This document shows positions 40,519-49,766 of a stretch of DNA of 49,990 nucleotides, piece after piece (within the stretch, counting starts at the first letter, position 1; each line of letters opens with the position of its first letter). Source of the stretch: an uncultured Bacteroidales bacterium (GTDB taxonomy: Bacteria > Bacteroidota > Bacteroidia > Bacteroidales > UBA932); contig CANPZS010000012.1 of assembly GCA_947588835.1 (NCBI GenBank), forward strand, positions 1 to 49,990, read 5' to 3'. The notes under the pieces were generated by a model. That model did not search any database. It had not been told where the DNA came from and saw only the letters and a program-made list of their open reading frames with translations. A program made the translations under genes and the position numbers.

Positions 40519-43500
40519 ATGAAAAGAAAGTTAATTTTGTTGTTATTTTTTATGCTTCCGGGGGGGGCGAGTATTGCATTAGCTCAAAACAAAGTAACAG
40601 GAACTGTAACTGCCGAAGATGACGGATTGCCGGTCATCGGAGCGTCCGTGCAGGTAAAAGGGACAAAAAATGTTGTCATTACCGATGTGGACGGCAATTT
40701 CACGTTGTCCAATGTGCCAGGGTCGGCCAAGACACTTGTGATTTCTTTTGTCGGGATGGAAGTGCAGGAAGTGGCCATTACCGGCAAGCCCCTGAAGGTC
40801 GTTCTGAGAAGCGACAATGAAATGCTTGACGAAGTGGTGGTGACGGGCATGCAGAAGATGGACAAACGGTTGTTCACGGGCGCCGCCACGAGGCTGGACA
40901 GCGACGAGGTCAAGCTGGACGGCATGGCGGACATCAGCCGTTCTCTCGAAGGCCGTGCCGCCGGTGTTTCCGTGCAGAATGTATCCGGTACGTTCGGTAC
41001 CGCACCTAAGATCCGCGTCCGCGGCGCCACGTCCATCTACGGCAGCTCCAAACCGCTGTGGGTGGTGGACGGCGTCATCATGGACGATGTAGTCGACGTC
41101 AGCGCCGACGAACTTTCTTCCGGAGACCCGAATACGCTGATTTCTTCGGCCATCGCCGGACTGAACTCGGATGATATCGAGAGTTTTCAGATATTGAAGG
41201 ACGGCTCCGCCACTTCCATTTATGGAGCCCGCGCCATGGCCGGCGTTATCGTGGTCACGACCAAGAAAGGCAGGAGCGGACAGAGCCGGATCAGCTATAC
41301 CGGTGAATATACCATGAGGCTGAAGCCGAGCTACAGCCTGTTCAACATCATGAATTCGCAGGACCAGATGTCCGTCTATCAGGAATTGCAGCAGAAAGGC
41401 TACCTGAACTATGCCTCAGTATCCAATTCCGCGGACAGCGGCATCTATGGGAAGATGTATGAATTGATCAGCACCTACGACCCCGTGACGGGACAGTTCG
41501 CCCTGGCCAATACGGATGAGGCGAAGGCGGCTTATCTGCGTGCCGCAGAATATCGCAATACGGATTGGTTCGACCTGCTTTTTTCCAACTCAATCCAGCG
41601 CAACCATTCGGTCAGCATCTCGTCGGGTACGGACAAGGCACAGCACTACGCCTCGCTCAGTGCCATGACTGACCCCGGCTGGACCAAGGCGAGCAAGGTG
41701 GAACGCTATACCGCCAACCTGAATTCCAGCTTCAATATTTCAAAGCAGCTCACCGCTTCCCTTATCAGCAGCGCCAGCTACCGTAAGCAGAGAGCGCCCG
41801 GCACGCTGAGCAGCGACATCGATGCCGTCAGCGGCGAGGTGAAGCGTGATTTTGACATCAACCCTTATTCGTTCGCCATGAATACCTCGCGGGCATTGGA
41901 ATCCAATACGTTCTATACCCGCAACTATGCCCCGTTCAACATCTTCCATGAACTGGACAACAACTACATGGACTATGACATTTTTGACCTGCGCGTACAG
42001 GGCGAACTGAAATACAAGCCCTTCAGGCAATTGGAACTGGGCATACTCGGAGCGGTGAAATATTCTTCCACGTCGCAGGAGCACTATATTCTGGACGATT
42101 CCAACCAGGCGCTTGCCTACCGTGAGATGGGCACTTCGACGATACGTGACAGGAATCCTCTGCTCTACACCGATCCGGACGATATCTATGCGCTGCCAAT
42201 CAGCATCCTGCCTGAGGGCGGTATCTACGAACGTACGGACAACAGCATGAACGGCAAGGACTTCAGGGCTACGTTGAGCTACAATGACGTATTCAACGGG
42301 AATCATATCTTTAACCTCTACGCGGGTATGGAGACCAATTCCATTGACCGCCATTCCACATGGTTCCGCGGCTGGGGCATGCAATACAGCATGGGCGAGA
42401 TTCCCAATTATGCGTACCAGGCGTTCAAGAAAGGGGCTGAGGACAATACCGACTACTATTCGCTGAGCAACAGGCATGAGCGCAGCGTCGCCTTCTTCGG
42501 CAACGCGACCTATTCCTATAAGGGAAGATATACGTTGAACGGAACCCTGAGATACGAGGGCACCAACAAGCTCGGAAAGAGCCGTTCGGCGCGCTGGCTG
42601 CCTACATGGAACGTGTCCGGCGCATGGAACATCCATGAAGAGAAATGGTTCAGGCCGTTGATGCCCGCGTTCAGCTATGCCGCGCTGAAGCTCTCTTATT
42701 CACTGACTGCCGACCGCGGCCCCTCGAACGTGACAAACTCCAATGTGGTGATCTCAAGCGCCAATCCCTGGCGGCCGTTTGCCAGCATGAAGGAGAGTGA
42801 ACTATATATTGCGCAATTGGCCAATAACGAGCTTACCTACGAGAAGAAGCACGAATTGAACGTGGGCGTGAACCTCGGCTTTCTCAACAACCGCATCAAT
42901 TTAGAGGCGGACTGGTACAAGCGCAACAATTTTGACCTGATAGGACTTGCCACCACGCAAGGAATCGGAGGAGAGGTACAGAAGTTCGGAAACATCGCGT
43001 CCATGAAGTCGGGCGGAGTTGAGCTGACCCTGTCCACCACCAATATAAAGACCAGGAACTTCACATGGAGTACCAACATCATATATTCTCATGTGCACAA
43101 TGAAGTGACCGAACTGGAGACCAACAAGCGTGTCATCGACCTGGTGTCGGGCACCGGTTTTGCGATGGAGGGCTATCCGGTGCGGAGCATCTTCTCCATA
43201 CCGTTCCGCGGCCTGAACGAGCAGGGTCTGCCTACGTTCCTTGATCAGGACGGCAATGTCACCACGACGGGCATCTATTTCCAGACAAGCGACCCGGAAA
43301 AGCTCTCGTTCCTTGAATATTCGGGCAGTGCCGACCCTACGGATGTGGGCAGCTTCGGAAACTTCTTCAAATGGAAAGGCTTTTCGCTGAATGTATTCAT
43401 CACTTATTCTTTCGGAAATGTGGTTCGTCTGGATCCGGTGTTCAAGAATGTTTACACGGATCTTACCTCCACGCCGAAGGAGTTCAAAAACCGCTGGACG

Positions 43501-43851
43501 GTTCCCGGTGACGAACAGTATACGACAGTGCCGGTCATAGCCAGCAGACGCCAGAACAATAACGATTCGAACCTGAGCTATGCTTACAATGCCTATAATT
43601 ATTCTACCGAACGTATCGCAAAGGGTGATTTCGTCCGAATGAAGGAAATATCCCTGGCATACGAGTTCCCGAAGCGCGTCACTGATGCATTGAAGGTCAG
43701 CAACCTGTCGTTGAAGCTGCAGGCGGCCAACCTCTTCCTGATCTATGCCGACAAAAAGCTTAACGGCCAGGATCCGGAATTCTTCAATACCGGCGGTGTG
43801 GCGACTCCTTTGCCGCGTCAGTTCACGCTTACATTGAAATTAGGGATCTGA
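40519..43851 (+). CDS. susC: SusC/RagA-like TonB-dependent transporter (second locus)
   Basis: 1110 residues. Signal peptide (about 1-23, ending IALAQ), carboxypeptidase-like domain (VTGTVTAEDDGLPVIGASVQVKG, to about 100), TonB box DEVVVTGMQK, plug (FQILKDGSATSIYGARAMAGVIVVTTKKG, about 229-257) and barrel ending FTLTLKLGI. ATGs at 40513 and 40519 are both possible; MKRKLILLLFF is the usual start. It opens the plus-strand operon susC-susD-peptidase-DUF4302-BACON. Confidence 0.95.
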   Translation: MKRKLILLLFFMLPGGASIALAQNKVTGTVTAEDDGLPVIGASVQVKGTKNVVITDVDGNFTLSNVPGSAKTLVISFVGMEVQEVAITGKPLKVVLRSDNEMLDEVVVTGMQKMDKRLFTGAATRLDSDEVKLDGMADISRSLEGRAAGVSVQNVSGTFGTAPKIRVRGATSIYGSSKPLWVVDGVIMDDVVDVSADELSSGDPNTLISSAIAGLNSDDIESFQILKDGSATSIYGARAMAGVIVVTTKKGRSGQSRISYTGEYTMRLKPSYSLFNIMNSQDQMSVYQELQQKGYLNYASVSNSADSGIYGKMYELISTYDPVTGQFALANTDEAKAAYLRAAEYRNTDWFDLLFSNSIQRNHSVSISSGTDKAQHYASLSAMTDPGWTKASKVERYTANLNSSFNISKQLTASLISSASYRKQRAPGTLSSDIDAVSGEVKRDFDINPYSFAMNTSRALESNTFYTRNYAPFNIFHELDNNYMDYDIFDLRVQGELKYKPFRQLELGILGAVKYSSTSQEHYILDDSNQALAYREMGTSTIRDRNPLLYTDPDDIYALPISILPEGGIYERTDNSMNGKDFRATLSYNDVFNGNHIFNLYAGMETNSIDRHSTWFRGWGMQYSMGEIPNYAYQAFKKGAEDNTDYYSLSNRHERSVAFFGNATYSYKGRYTLNGTLRYEGTNKLGKSRSARWLPTWNVSGAWNIHEEKWFRPLMPAFSYAALKLSYSLTADRGPSNVTNSNVVISSANPWRPFASMKESELYIAQLANNELTYEKKHELNVGVNLGFLNNRINLEADWYKRNNFDLIGLATTQGIGGEVQKFGNIASMKSGGVELTLSTTNIKTRNFTWSTNIIYSHVHNEVTELETNKRVIDLVSGTGFAMEGYPVRSIFSIPFRGLNEQGLPTFLDQDGNVTTTGIYFQTSDPEKLSFLEYSGSADPTDVGSFGNFFKWKGFSLNVFITYSFGNVVRLDPVFKNVYTDLTSTPKEFKNRWTVPGDEQYTTVPVIASRRQNNNDSNLSYAYNAYNYSTERIAKGDFVRMKEISLAYEFPKRVTDALKVSNLSLKLQAANLFLIYADKKLNGQDPEFFNTGGVATPLPRQFTLTLKLGI

Positions 43852-43865
43852 TAAAATTTGGAATT

Positions 43866-45440
43866 ATGAAAAATGCAATAAAATATATGGCAATCCTGGC
43901 TTGTACCGCCGTCTTGGGTGCATGCGACGATTTCCTCAGCACGATGCCGGACAATCGGGCACAGATTGATACGGAAGACAAGATCACGAGCCTGCTCGTG
44001 TCCGCCTATCCGGAAAACGGGTACTACCTGCTTACGGAATTCATGTCGGACAATGTGGATGACATGGGGGAATCCAATCCCAATACTTCACGTTTCATTG
44101 AGCAGGTATATGCCTGGCAGGACGTCACCGAGACTGACAACGAGTCTCCCGAACGCTTCTGGCAGTCTTCTTACGAGGCCATATCTTCAGCAAACCATGC
44201 ATTGCAGGCTATCGAGGAAATGGGCGGAGCCACTACCGACAAACTGAAGCAGGCCAGGGCGGAGGCATTGATATGCCGTGCCTACAACCATTTCATGCTG
44301 GTGAACCTGTTTTCGCTCCACTACAATAGCGCCACTGCCGAGAATGATCCAGGCATCACCTATATGACCGAGCCGGAAACGAGCGTATTGGTAAATTACG
44401 AACGCAATTCGGTGGCCGAGGTGTACAGGCTGGTGGAAAAGGACCTGGAAGAGGCATTGCCTTATGTGGGGGATTCCTACATGACGGTTCCCAAGTATCA
44501 TTTCAATCCGACGGCCGCATACGCTTTTGCGTGCAGGTTCTATCTTTACTACGAAAAATGGGACAAGGCGATAGAATATGCCGACAAAGTATTGGGAAGT
44601 TCGCCGAAAAGCATGCTGCGCGATTACGCATATATGGGATCCATGACACAGCAGATACAAGCCGTAGCGCAGCACTATATTGACGCTTCGCTGAACTGCA
44701 ATCTGCTGCTGACCACCGGTTATTCCAGAATGGGACTCACGATGGGCAATTACTCCACATGGAAACGTTTTGCCCACAGTCCTTATCTGGCTTCGAACGA
44801 AGATGCCGGAGCGCCCAATATCTGGGGCAGTTCGGCAAGCTATTATTCGGGCCTGAAACACTATAGCGCCACCAATTCTTCATACGTGATTTTCTGGAGG
44901 CTTCCTTACCTCTTCGAGTACACGGACGCCGTGGCAGGCATAGGCTATTATCACAGTGTGTTTCCCACGTTCACGGCGGATGAGTGCCTGTTGAACAGGG
45001 CGGAGGCCAAGGTGATGCTGAAGCGTTACGATGAGGCGGCGGAGGATCTGGATTTGTGGATGCACAACATCATGAGAACGAATGTGACGGTGACCCCCGA
45101 TTTGGTGACCTCGTTCTATAACGGCATCGACTATGCCGAACCGTTGAAGTCTTCACAGAAAAAGCACCTGCATCCGGCGTTCGACATCGAGCCCGAGGGA
45201 AGCACGCAGGAGTGCATGTTGCAATGTGTGCTGGGATTCAGGCGTATCGAGACATTGCAGCTCGGCTTGCGCTGGTTCGACGTCAAGCGCTATGGCATTG
45301 AAATCTGCCGCCGCGTTTTGAATGCTTCGGGACAACCGGAGAAGCAGACCGATTTGCTGACCGTGGATGACCCGCGCCGGGCCATGCAGATTCCTCAGAA
45401 GGTGCGTGATGCAGGTTATGAACCCAATCCGCGGAACTGA
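43866..45440 (+). CDS. susD: SusD/RagB-like lipoprotein (second locus)
   Basis: 524 residues. Lipobox VLGAC at about residue 20, then CDDFLSTMPDNR, a common SusD start. The TPR region includes KLKQARAEALICRAYNHFMLVNLFSLHY and, further on, FTADECLLNRAEAKVMLKRYDEA. The C-terminal RRIETLQLGLRWFDVKRYGIEI is a strong family mark. It follows its SusC by 14 bp. Confidence 0.95.
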   Translation: MKNAIKYMAILACTAVLGACDDFLSTMPDNRAQIDTEDKITSLLVSAYPENGYYLLTEFMSDNVDDMGESNPNTSRFIEQVYAWQDVTETDNESPERFWQSSYEAISSANHALQAIEEMGGATTDKLKQARAEALICRAYNHFMLVNLFSLHYNSATAENDPGITYMTEPETSVLVNYERNSVAEVYRLVEKDLEEALPYVGDSYMTVPKYHFNPTAAYAFACRFYLYYEKWDKAIEYADKVLGSSPKSMLRDYAYMGSMTQQIQAVAQHYIDASLNCNLLLTTGYSRMGLTMGNYSTWKRFAHSPYLASNEDAGAPNIWGSSASYYSGLKHYSATNSSYVIFWRLPYLFEYTDAVAGIGYYHSVFPTFTADECLLNRAEAKVMLKRYDEAAEDLDLWMHNIMRTNVTVTPDLVTSFYNGIDYAEPLKSSQKKHLHPAFDIEPEGSTQECMLQCVLGFRRIETLQLGLRWFDVKRYGIEICRRVLNASGQPEKQTDLLTVDDPRRAMQIPQKVRDAGYEPNPRN

Positions 45441-45478
45441 CAATCCGATTAAGCAAATTTTCAAAATAGATGGGAATT

Positions 45479-46375
45479 ATGAAAAAACATTATGCTATAT
45501 ATGCCCTGCTTTTGGCAGCCGCAGGGTCCTTCATCTCCTGCTCGGAGGAGGAATTGAACCCGACAAGCGTCATTACTACGGGCGAGAAGGTGGAAAACGA
45601 TTTCGACCGCTGGCTTGTGGCAAACTATGTGAATCCTTATAACATTGCTTTCAAATACCGCTATGAGGAGATAGAATCCGATCTCAACTATTATACCGTG
45701 CCGGCAGAGTATTCGCAGGCCGTGCAGCTGGCGCATATCGTGAAGTATGTCTGCGTGGAGGCCTACGATGAAGTGGGCGGAATCGACTTCACGCGCGCAT
45801 ATTTCCCGAAGGAGTTTTTCCTGATCGGTGAGTGGGAATACAGGAATAACGGGACTTTTATCCTCGGCACCGCCGAAGGAGGCAAGAAAGTGCTGCTGTC
45901 AGGCGTCAATTATCTGAACCAGTACAAAAACAATATCGCTTCATTGAACCACTACTATCTGAAAACCATTCACCACGAGTTTACGCACATCATGAACCAG
46001 ACCAAGGAGCTGCCTACGGCCTATCAGTTCGTTACCGGCAATGACTATGTGGCGGATCTGTGGAGCGAATCTCCCTACAATTCCGGATATCTGAGCCGCG
46101 GGTTCATCAGTGCCTATTCACAGATGGAGTATACTGAGGACTTTGCGGAGATGCTTTCCATGTACGTATGCTATCCGGCTTCGCAGTGGCAGGCATGGAT
46201 GGACGAAGCGGGGACGGAAGGCGCTTCATTGATAGATGCCAAGCTCACACTTGTCAGGCAATATATGGCGGACAGCTGGAATATAGATCTGGACGAACTG
46301 CGTGACTGCATACAGCGGCGCTCGGCCGACCTGGAAGCAGGAAAAATAGATTTGAATGATTTAACCCTTAAATAA
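45479..46375 (+). CDS. Zinc-binding metallopeptidase lipoprotein
   Basis: 298 residues. Lipobox SFISC at about residue 21. A gluzincin-like HExxH site lies in IHHEFTHIM (His166, Glu167, His170), and an acidic third-ligand region in YTEDFAEML about 55 residues later. This is the pattern of the putative zinc-binding metallopeptidases found beside SusCD pairs in Bacteroidetes. It is presumably surface-attached and may trim a protein or glycoprotein ligand for the SusCD pair. The ATG at 45470 is an alternative start. It overlaps the next gene through TAATG. Confidence 0.88.
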   Translation: MKKHYAIYALLLAAAGSFISCSEEELNPTSVITTGEKVENDFDRWLVANYVNPYNIAFKYRYEEIESDLNYYTVPAEYSQAVQLAHIVKYVCVEAYDEVGGIDFTRAYFPKEFFLIGEWEYRNNGTFILGTAEGGKKVLLSGVNYLNQYKNNIASLNHYYLKTIHHEFTHIMNQTKELPTAYQFVTGNDYVADLWSESPYNSGYLSRGFISAYSQMEYTEDFAEMLSMYVCYPASQWQAWMDEAGTEGASLIDAKLTLVRQYMADSWNIDLDELRDCIQRRSADLEAGKIDLNDLTLK

Positions 46376-47688
46376 TGGCGGACAGAAACATGAAGATAGA
46401 TAGACTTTATAATAGGGCATTATTGGGAATGCTGCTCTGTGCGTTTGTATTCCAGTCTTGCCTTAAGGATGATGTCGAGGTGTTCGACAAGAATCCGTCG
46501 GAACGACTGCAGCAATATATCTCCGAGGTGAAGGACGTATTGACCGGTGCCGAAGAGGGCTGGTTGTTTGAAATGTACCCGCAATCGGCCCAAGGCTATG
46601 GCGGATATGCGTTTATCGTCCGTTTTGACGAAGAAAAAGTGTATGCCAGTTCGGAGCTGGCCGGCGACAATGAGATGGTCGTTGAAAGTCTCTACAAGAT
46701 GACGGACGACGACGGTCCGGTATTGAGTTTTGACACTTACAATCTGTTGTTGCATTACCTCGCCACTCCCAGTTCCGACGCCTATGAGGCCTTCGAGGGC
46801 GAATTCGAGTTTGTCGTCCTGGATGCGACGTCCGATTTGGTGACACTGCGCGGAAAGAAGACCAACAATATCATGTATATGCGTAAGATGACGGAAGATC
46901 CGGTATCTTACCTTGACAAGATATCGACGCTTGAAGAAAGCATGGTCCTGAGCGGATTCAGCGGGACCGTGGGAGGTGCGCAGGTCACGGGGACCATTGA
47001 CGTGGACTATCGTCAGATCTCTTTTGGGCAGGACGGAGCCGAACCGGTGACGGCGGCCTATGTGCTGACCGACGAAGGGCTGCGTCTGTACGAGCCCGTA
47101 GAAGTGGCGGGAGCGACCTTTGAAGAATTCATCGTAGATCCGGAGACGAACTCCTTGACCGACAAGGGCGGATCGGGCACTGTGTTCAATGCCGTCTTCC
47201 CCGAAGGATGGAGGGGTTATGCGGCATTTGCCGGGAATTATGTACTGTCCTTCAATGGCGGTACGGAAGTGAACGTGACTTTGGCTCCCGCCGGTGACGG
47301 CGCTTCCTACATCATGAGCGGACTGAATGCGCAATTCACGGTAACGTTGGGCTACCAGCGTTCTTCAGGCAGCCTGACATGGCTGTCGCAAAAGATTGGC
47401 GAGGCCAATGGGAATGAAATATGGCTGTGCTCATGGGATGCCGGTCCCGGCCAGTTGACATGGAATGCGGCGGTCGGCATGCGCACCGAATGGAACGGGG
47501 ATGAACAGCATCCCGTGTACACATGGACGGACTATGGAACATGGCCGGGATATTCAGTGAATTCATATATCATGTGGCAGCTATCCGGAGGCAGCAGCGC
47601 AGGCCAGTTCGCCAATTCTTCATGGTATATTGCAGGCACGAGATCCAACCGTTTGCCATACGTGGAAGCTATGACTAAAATTGACTGA
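46375..47688 (+). CDS. DUF4302 lipoprotein
   Basis: 437 residues. Lipobox FQSC at about residue 29. Two similar beta-rich halves follow. NPSERLQQYISEVKDVLTGAEEGWLFEMYP, followed by YGGYAFIVRFDEEKVYASSE, is the typical DUF4302 start. The second half contains FPEGWRGYAAFAGNYVLSF. The start ATG shares an A with the upstream stop (TAATG). DUF4302 proteins commonly accompany the metallopeptidase and SusCD in this gene order. They are presumably surface ligand-binding subunits; the role is not established. Confidence 0.87.
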   Translation: MADRNMKIDRLYNRALLGMLLCAFVFQSCLKDDVEVFDKNPSERLQQYISEVKDVLTGAEEGWLFEMYPQSAQGYGGYAFIVRFDEEKVYASSELAGDNEMVVESLYKMTDDDGPVLSFDTYNLLLHYLATPSSDAYEAFEGEFEFVVLDATSDLVTLRGKKTNNIMYMRKMTEDPVSYLDKISTLEESMVLSGFSGTVGGAQVTGTIDVDYRQISFGQDGAEPVTAAYVLTDEGLRLYEPVEVAGATFEEFIVDPETNSLTDKGGSGTVFNAVFPEGWRGYAAFAGNYVLSFNGGTEVNVTLAPAGDGASYIMSGLNAQFTVTLGYQRSSGSLTWLSQKIGEANGNEIWLCSWDAGPGQLTWNAAVGMRTEWNGDEQHPVYTWTDYGTWPGYSVNSYIMWQLSGGSSAGQFANSSWYIAGTRSNRLPYVEAMTKID

Positions 47689-47690
47689 TC

Positions 47691-48731
47691 ATGAGAAGAC
47701 ATATATTTTATTTATTGGCGGTTCCCGTTCTGGCAGGCTTGGCGGCCTGTTCCGAGAAGATGGAATGGGACGTTGACGGCGAGAGCCTGATACATGTGAC
47801 GAAATCGGACGTACTGTTCGAGGCGGCGGCAGGAAACGGCACGGTAGTGTTCGAGGCGGCCGGGGAGGTTACTGCCGAAACCGACCGTGACTGGTGCTCC
47901 GCTACGGTGGACGGAAACACCGTGAATGTATCCGTAACCGAAAACGGCAGCCTGGAAGGACGTTCTTCGCAACTGGTATTGCGCTGCGGCACGGACTCCG
48001 TGCACGTGACGGTGCAGCAGATCGGACTGAGGTTCCAGCTCAGCGCAGGCGGCGAGATAGTGACCGGTTCAGATGATGAGCACTCGTTGACATACGATAT
48101 GTCGTCCAACGTGCCTCTGACTTTCGAGCCGGATGGCGACTGGTTCAGCGTGGCTTCCGACGGGGAGCATCTGACAGTGAACTTTAAGGAAAACACGAGC
48201 GGCCATGCCCGTATCGGAATCCTCAGATATTCGTCGGATACCTTCTCGGATTCGTTGAAAGTTACCCAGTATGACTTCGATAAGGATATTGCGGGACCTT
48301 GTATCCTGACCTTTTATGAAACAGCGGAAGGAGAAGGCGGGTTGATGGTGCTGAATGCGGTCCTTTCCAGAACGGCCCTGAGCATTCCGGCTTACGGCTG
48401 GACAATACCGGTCACCTTCGATTCGGAAAAGGCCCGGTTTACGATGAACAATGGCAGTGCGATGGGAACATACCAAGGATATAACATATACAACACCGTG
48501 TTGGGAGGCGGCTATTATACATGGTCGACATCGGTCTGCGTGTTGTTTCCCCTTGGCTATGACGCGGAAGCCGGCATTACCTTCTTTGATATGCAGGATG
48601 CCGGAACGTGGACCTATCCGATCGAATGCATGATGTTCTATGCCTTCAACGGAGCCGCGGCAAGCGCCTCGGCAGTCGACTCTGTACTACGGCTCTATGC
48701 GCCAAGTATCTGGCGTATGGATCCGCAATGA
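47691..48731 (+). CDS. BACON-like lipoprotein closing the second locus
   Basis: 346 residues. Lipobox GLAAC at about residue 20. Two BACON-like modules lie at about 32-112 (EVTAETDRDWCSATVDGN) and 113-200 (NVPLTFEPDGDWFSVASDGEHLTV), then a C-terminal beta-domain of about 140 residues. It starts 2 bp after DUF4302. Probably a surface ligand-binding protein. A terminator follows. Confidence 0.8.
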   Translation: MRRHIFYLLAVPVLAGLAACSEKMEWDVDGESLIHVTKSDVLFEAAAGNGTVVFEAAGEVTAETDRDWCSATVDGNTVNVSVTENGSLEGRSSQLVLRCGTDSVHVTVQQIGLRFQLSAGGEIVTGSDDEHSLTYDMSSNVPLTFEPDGDWFSVASDGEHLTVNFKENTSGHARIGILRYSSDTFSDSLKVTQYDFDKDIAGPCILTFYETAEGEGGLMVLNAVLSRTALSIPAYGWTIPVTFDSEKARFTMNNGSAMGTYQGYNIYNTVLGGGYYTWSTSVCVLFPLGYDAEAGITFFDMQDAGTWTYPIECMMFYAFNGAAASASAVDSVLRLYAPSIWRMDPQ

Positions 48732-48767
48732 CGGGAAAAACGCGGACTGTCGTCTGACTTCGCACGA

Positions 48768-48807
48768 AGGGGCTGTTTCAATTGATTCAGCCTCTTTTTG
48801 TTTTTTT
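48768..48807 (+). terminator. Terminator of the second SusCD locus
   Basis: AGGGGCTG (48768-48775) pairs with CAGCCTCT (48788-48795), one G-T, with TCAATTGA in the loop and a long T tract after it. The T tract also contains the -33 TTTG of the following promoter. Confidence 0.85.
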
Positions 48808-48827
48808 CGGATAAGACATTATATTTG
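48797..48827 (+). promoter_or_regulatory. Promoter of the Panacea/membrane-protein pair
   Basis: TTTG (48797-48800), a 19-bp spacer and TATATTTG (48820-48827): an exact Bacteroidetes consensus, with a leader of about 45 nt. Confidence 0.8.
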
Positions 48828-48877
48828 CGAAGCGGGTGCCGCGGTTCTGAATAAACGGGTAAAACTAAGTTGAGGAT

Positions 48878-49408
48878 ATGAAAGATAGCGCATTGTCAGT
48901 GGCGAACTACTTTGTCGATGTTTCGAAGAGTTCCGGAACGGAGATAATGCCGTTGAAACTTATGAAGCTCGTGTATATCGCCCATGGGTTCATGCTCGCC
49001 CTGATGAACCGTTCCGTGTTCAATCCCCGGTTTGACAGAGTTGAGGCCTGGAGGCTGGGCCCTGTCGTTCCGTCAGTCTATCATTCTTTTAAGCAATATA
49101 AGAATGCCCCGATTACGGAGAAAACCGTCGTTTTTAAATACAAGGGCGATACGGCGGACGACGCGACGGGCGATTTCGTCGTCCCCGACCTGCAGGACAA
49201 CGATGCCAAAAAAGTCTGCGACATCGTGTGGAAGAGGTATTCAGGTGTCTCTGACGGCGAACTTGAGGATCTGCTTCACGGGAAAGCGACGCCATGGGCC
49301 AACGTTTATGTCCCGGGCATGAACCGGGAGATACCGGATGAATTGACAAGACTTTATTATCGCGGATTGATCCGCAGACTTATCGGAGGTTCCAATGGGA
49401 AAAATTGA
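48878..49408 (+). CDS. Panacea (DUF4065) domain antitoxin-like protein
   Basis: 176 residues, a single Panacea domain. The start ALSVANYFVD, then MPLKLMKLVYIAHGFMLAL (about 26-44), EAWRLGPVVPSVYHSFKQY (about 58-76) and the C-terminal WANVYVPGMNREIPDE are its conserved segments. Proteins of this domain (PanA, SocA, GepA) act as antitoxins for many unrelated toxins or as proteolytic adaptors. It overlaps the next gene by 14 bp, the compact arrangement of a PanA-PanT pair. It has its own strong promoter. Confidence 0.88.
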   Translation: MKDSALSVANYFVDVSKSSGTEIMPLKLMKLVYIAHGFMLALMNRSVFNPRFDRVEAWRLGPVVPSVYHSFKQYKNAPITEKTVVFKYKGDTADDATGDFVVPDLQDNDAKKVCDIVWKRYSGVSDGELEDLLHGKATPWANVYVPGMNREIPDELTRLYYRGLIRRLIGGSNGKN

Positions 49409-49766
49409 TTTGATTGGCGAAGACAAGCCCAATCTCGATAAGATAGCGAATTTGTTGGACGGGGCGTCGGATTCGGACGAGAAGGCATATTCGGAGGAGA
49501 TTAAATCCATTCAGGCCGAATTCCTTCAGGAACGCCTTGAGAGCGAAAGACAGGACCGCATACAGCGCGGCAGATTTGCTGTGGCCATTTTTGGCTTCAT
49601 GTGTATATATATGGTTGCCACGATGATTATCGTGTATCTTAACGGCCGCAAGATTCTTGACCTTTCGGAAGCGGTCGTCGTAACCCTGCTCGGAACCACG
49701 ACCGTAAATGTGATCGGCGTGTTTGTCGTCGTTGCCAAATATTTGTTTTTTCGCCAAGATCAGTGA
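49395..49766 (+). CDS. Small two-helix membrane protein, candidate PanT toxin
   Basis: 123 residues. A charged N-terminal half (about 1-60, with a coiled-coil-like EEIKSIQAEFLQERLESERQ) is followed by two transmembrane helices (about 62-82 and 91-115) and a short basic tail. I do not recognise a named family. Its overlap with a Panacea antitoxin gene suggests a membrane-acting toxin, as reported for some PanTA pairs. It might instead be a phage-defence effector or an unrelated membrane protein. Confidence 0.6.
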   Translation: MGKIDLIGEDKPNLDKIANLLDGASDSDEKAYSEEIKSIQAEFLQERLESERQDRIQRGRFAVAIFGFMCIYMVATMIIVYLNGRKILDLSEAVVVTLLGTTTVNVIGVFVVVAKYLFFRQDQ

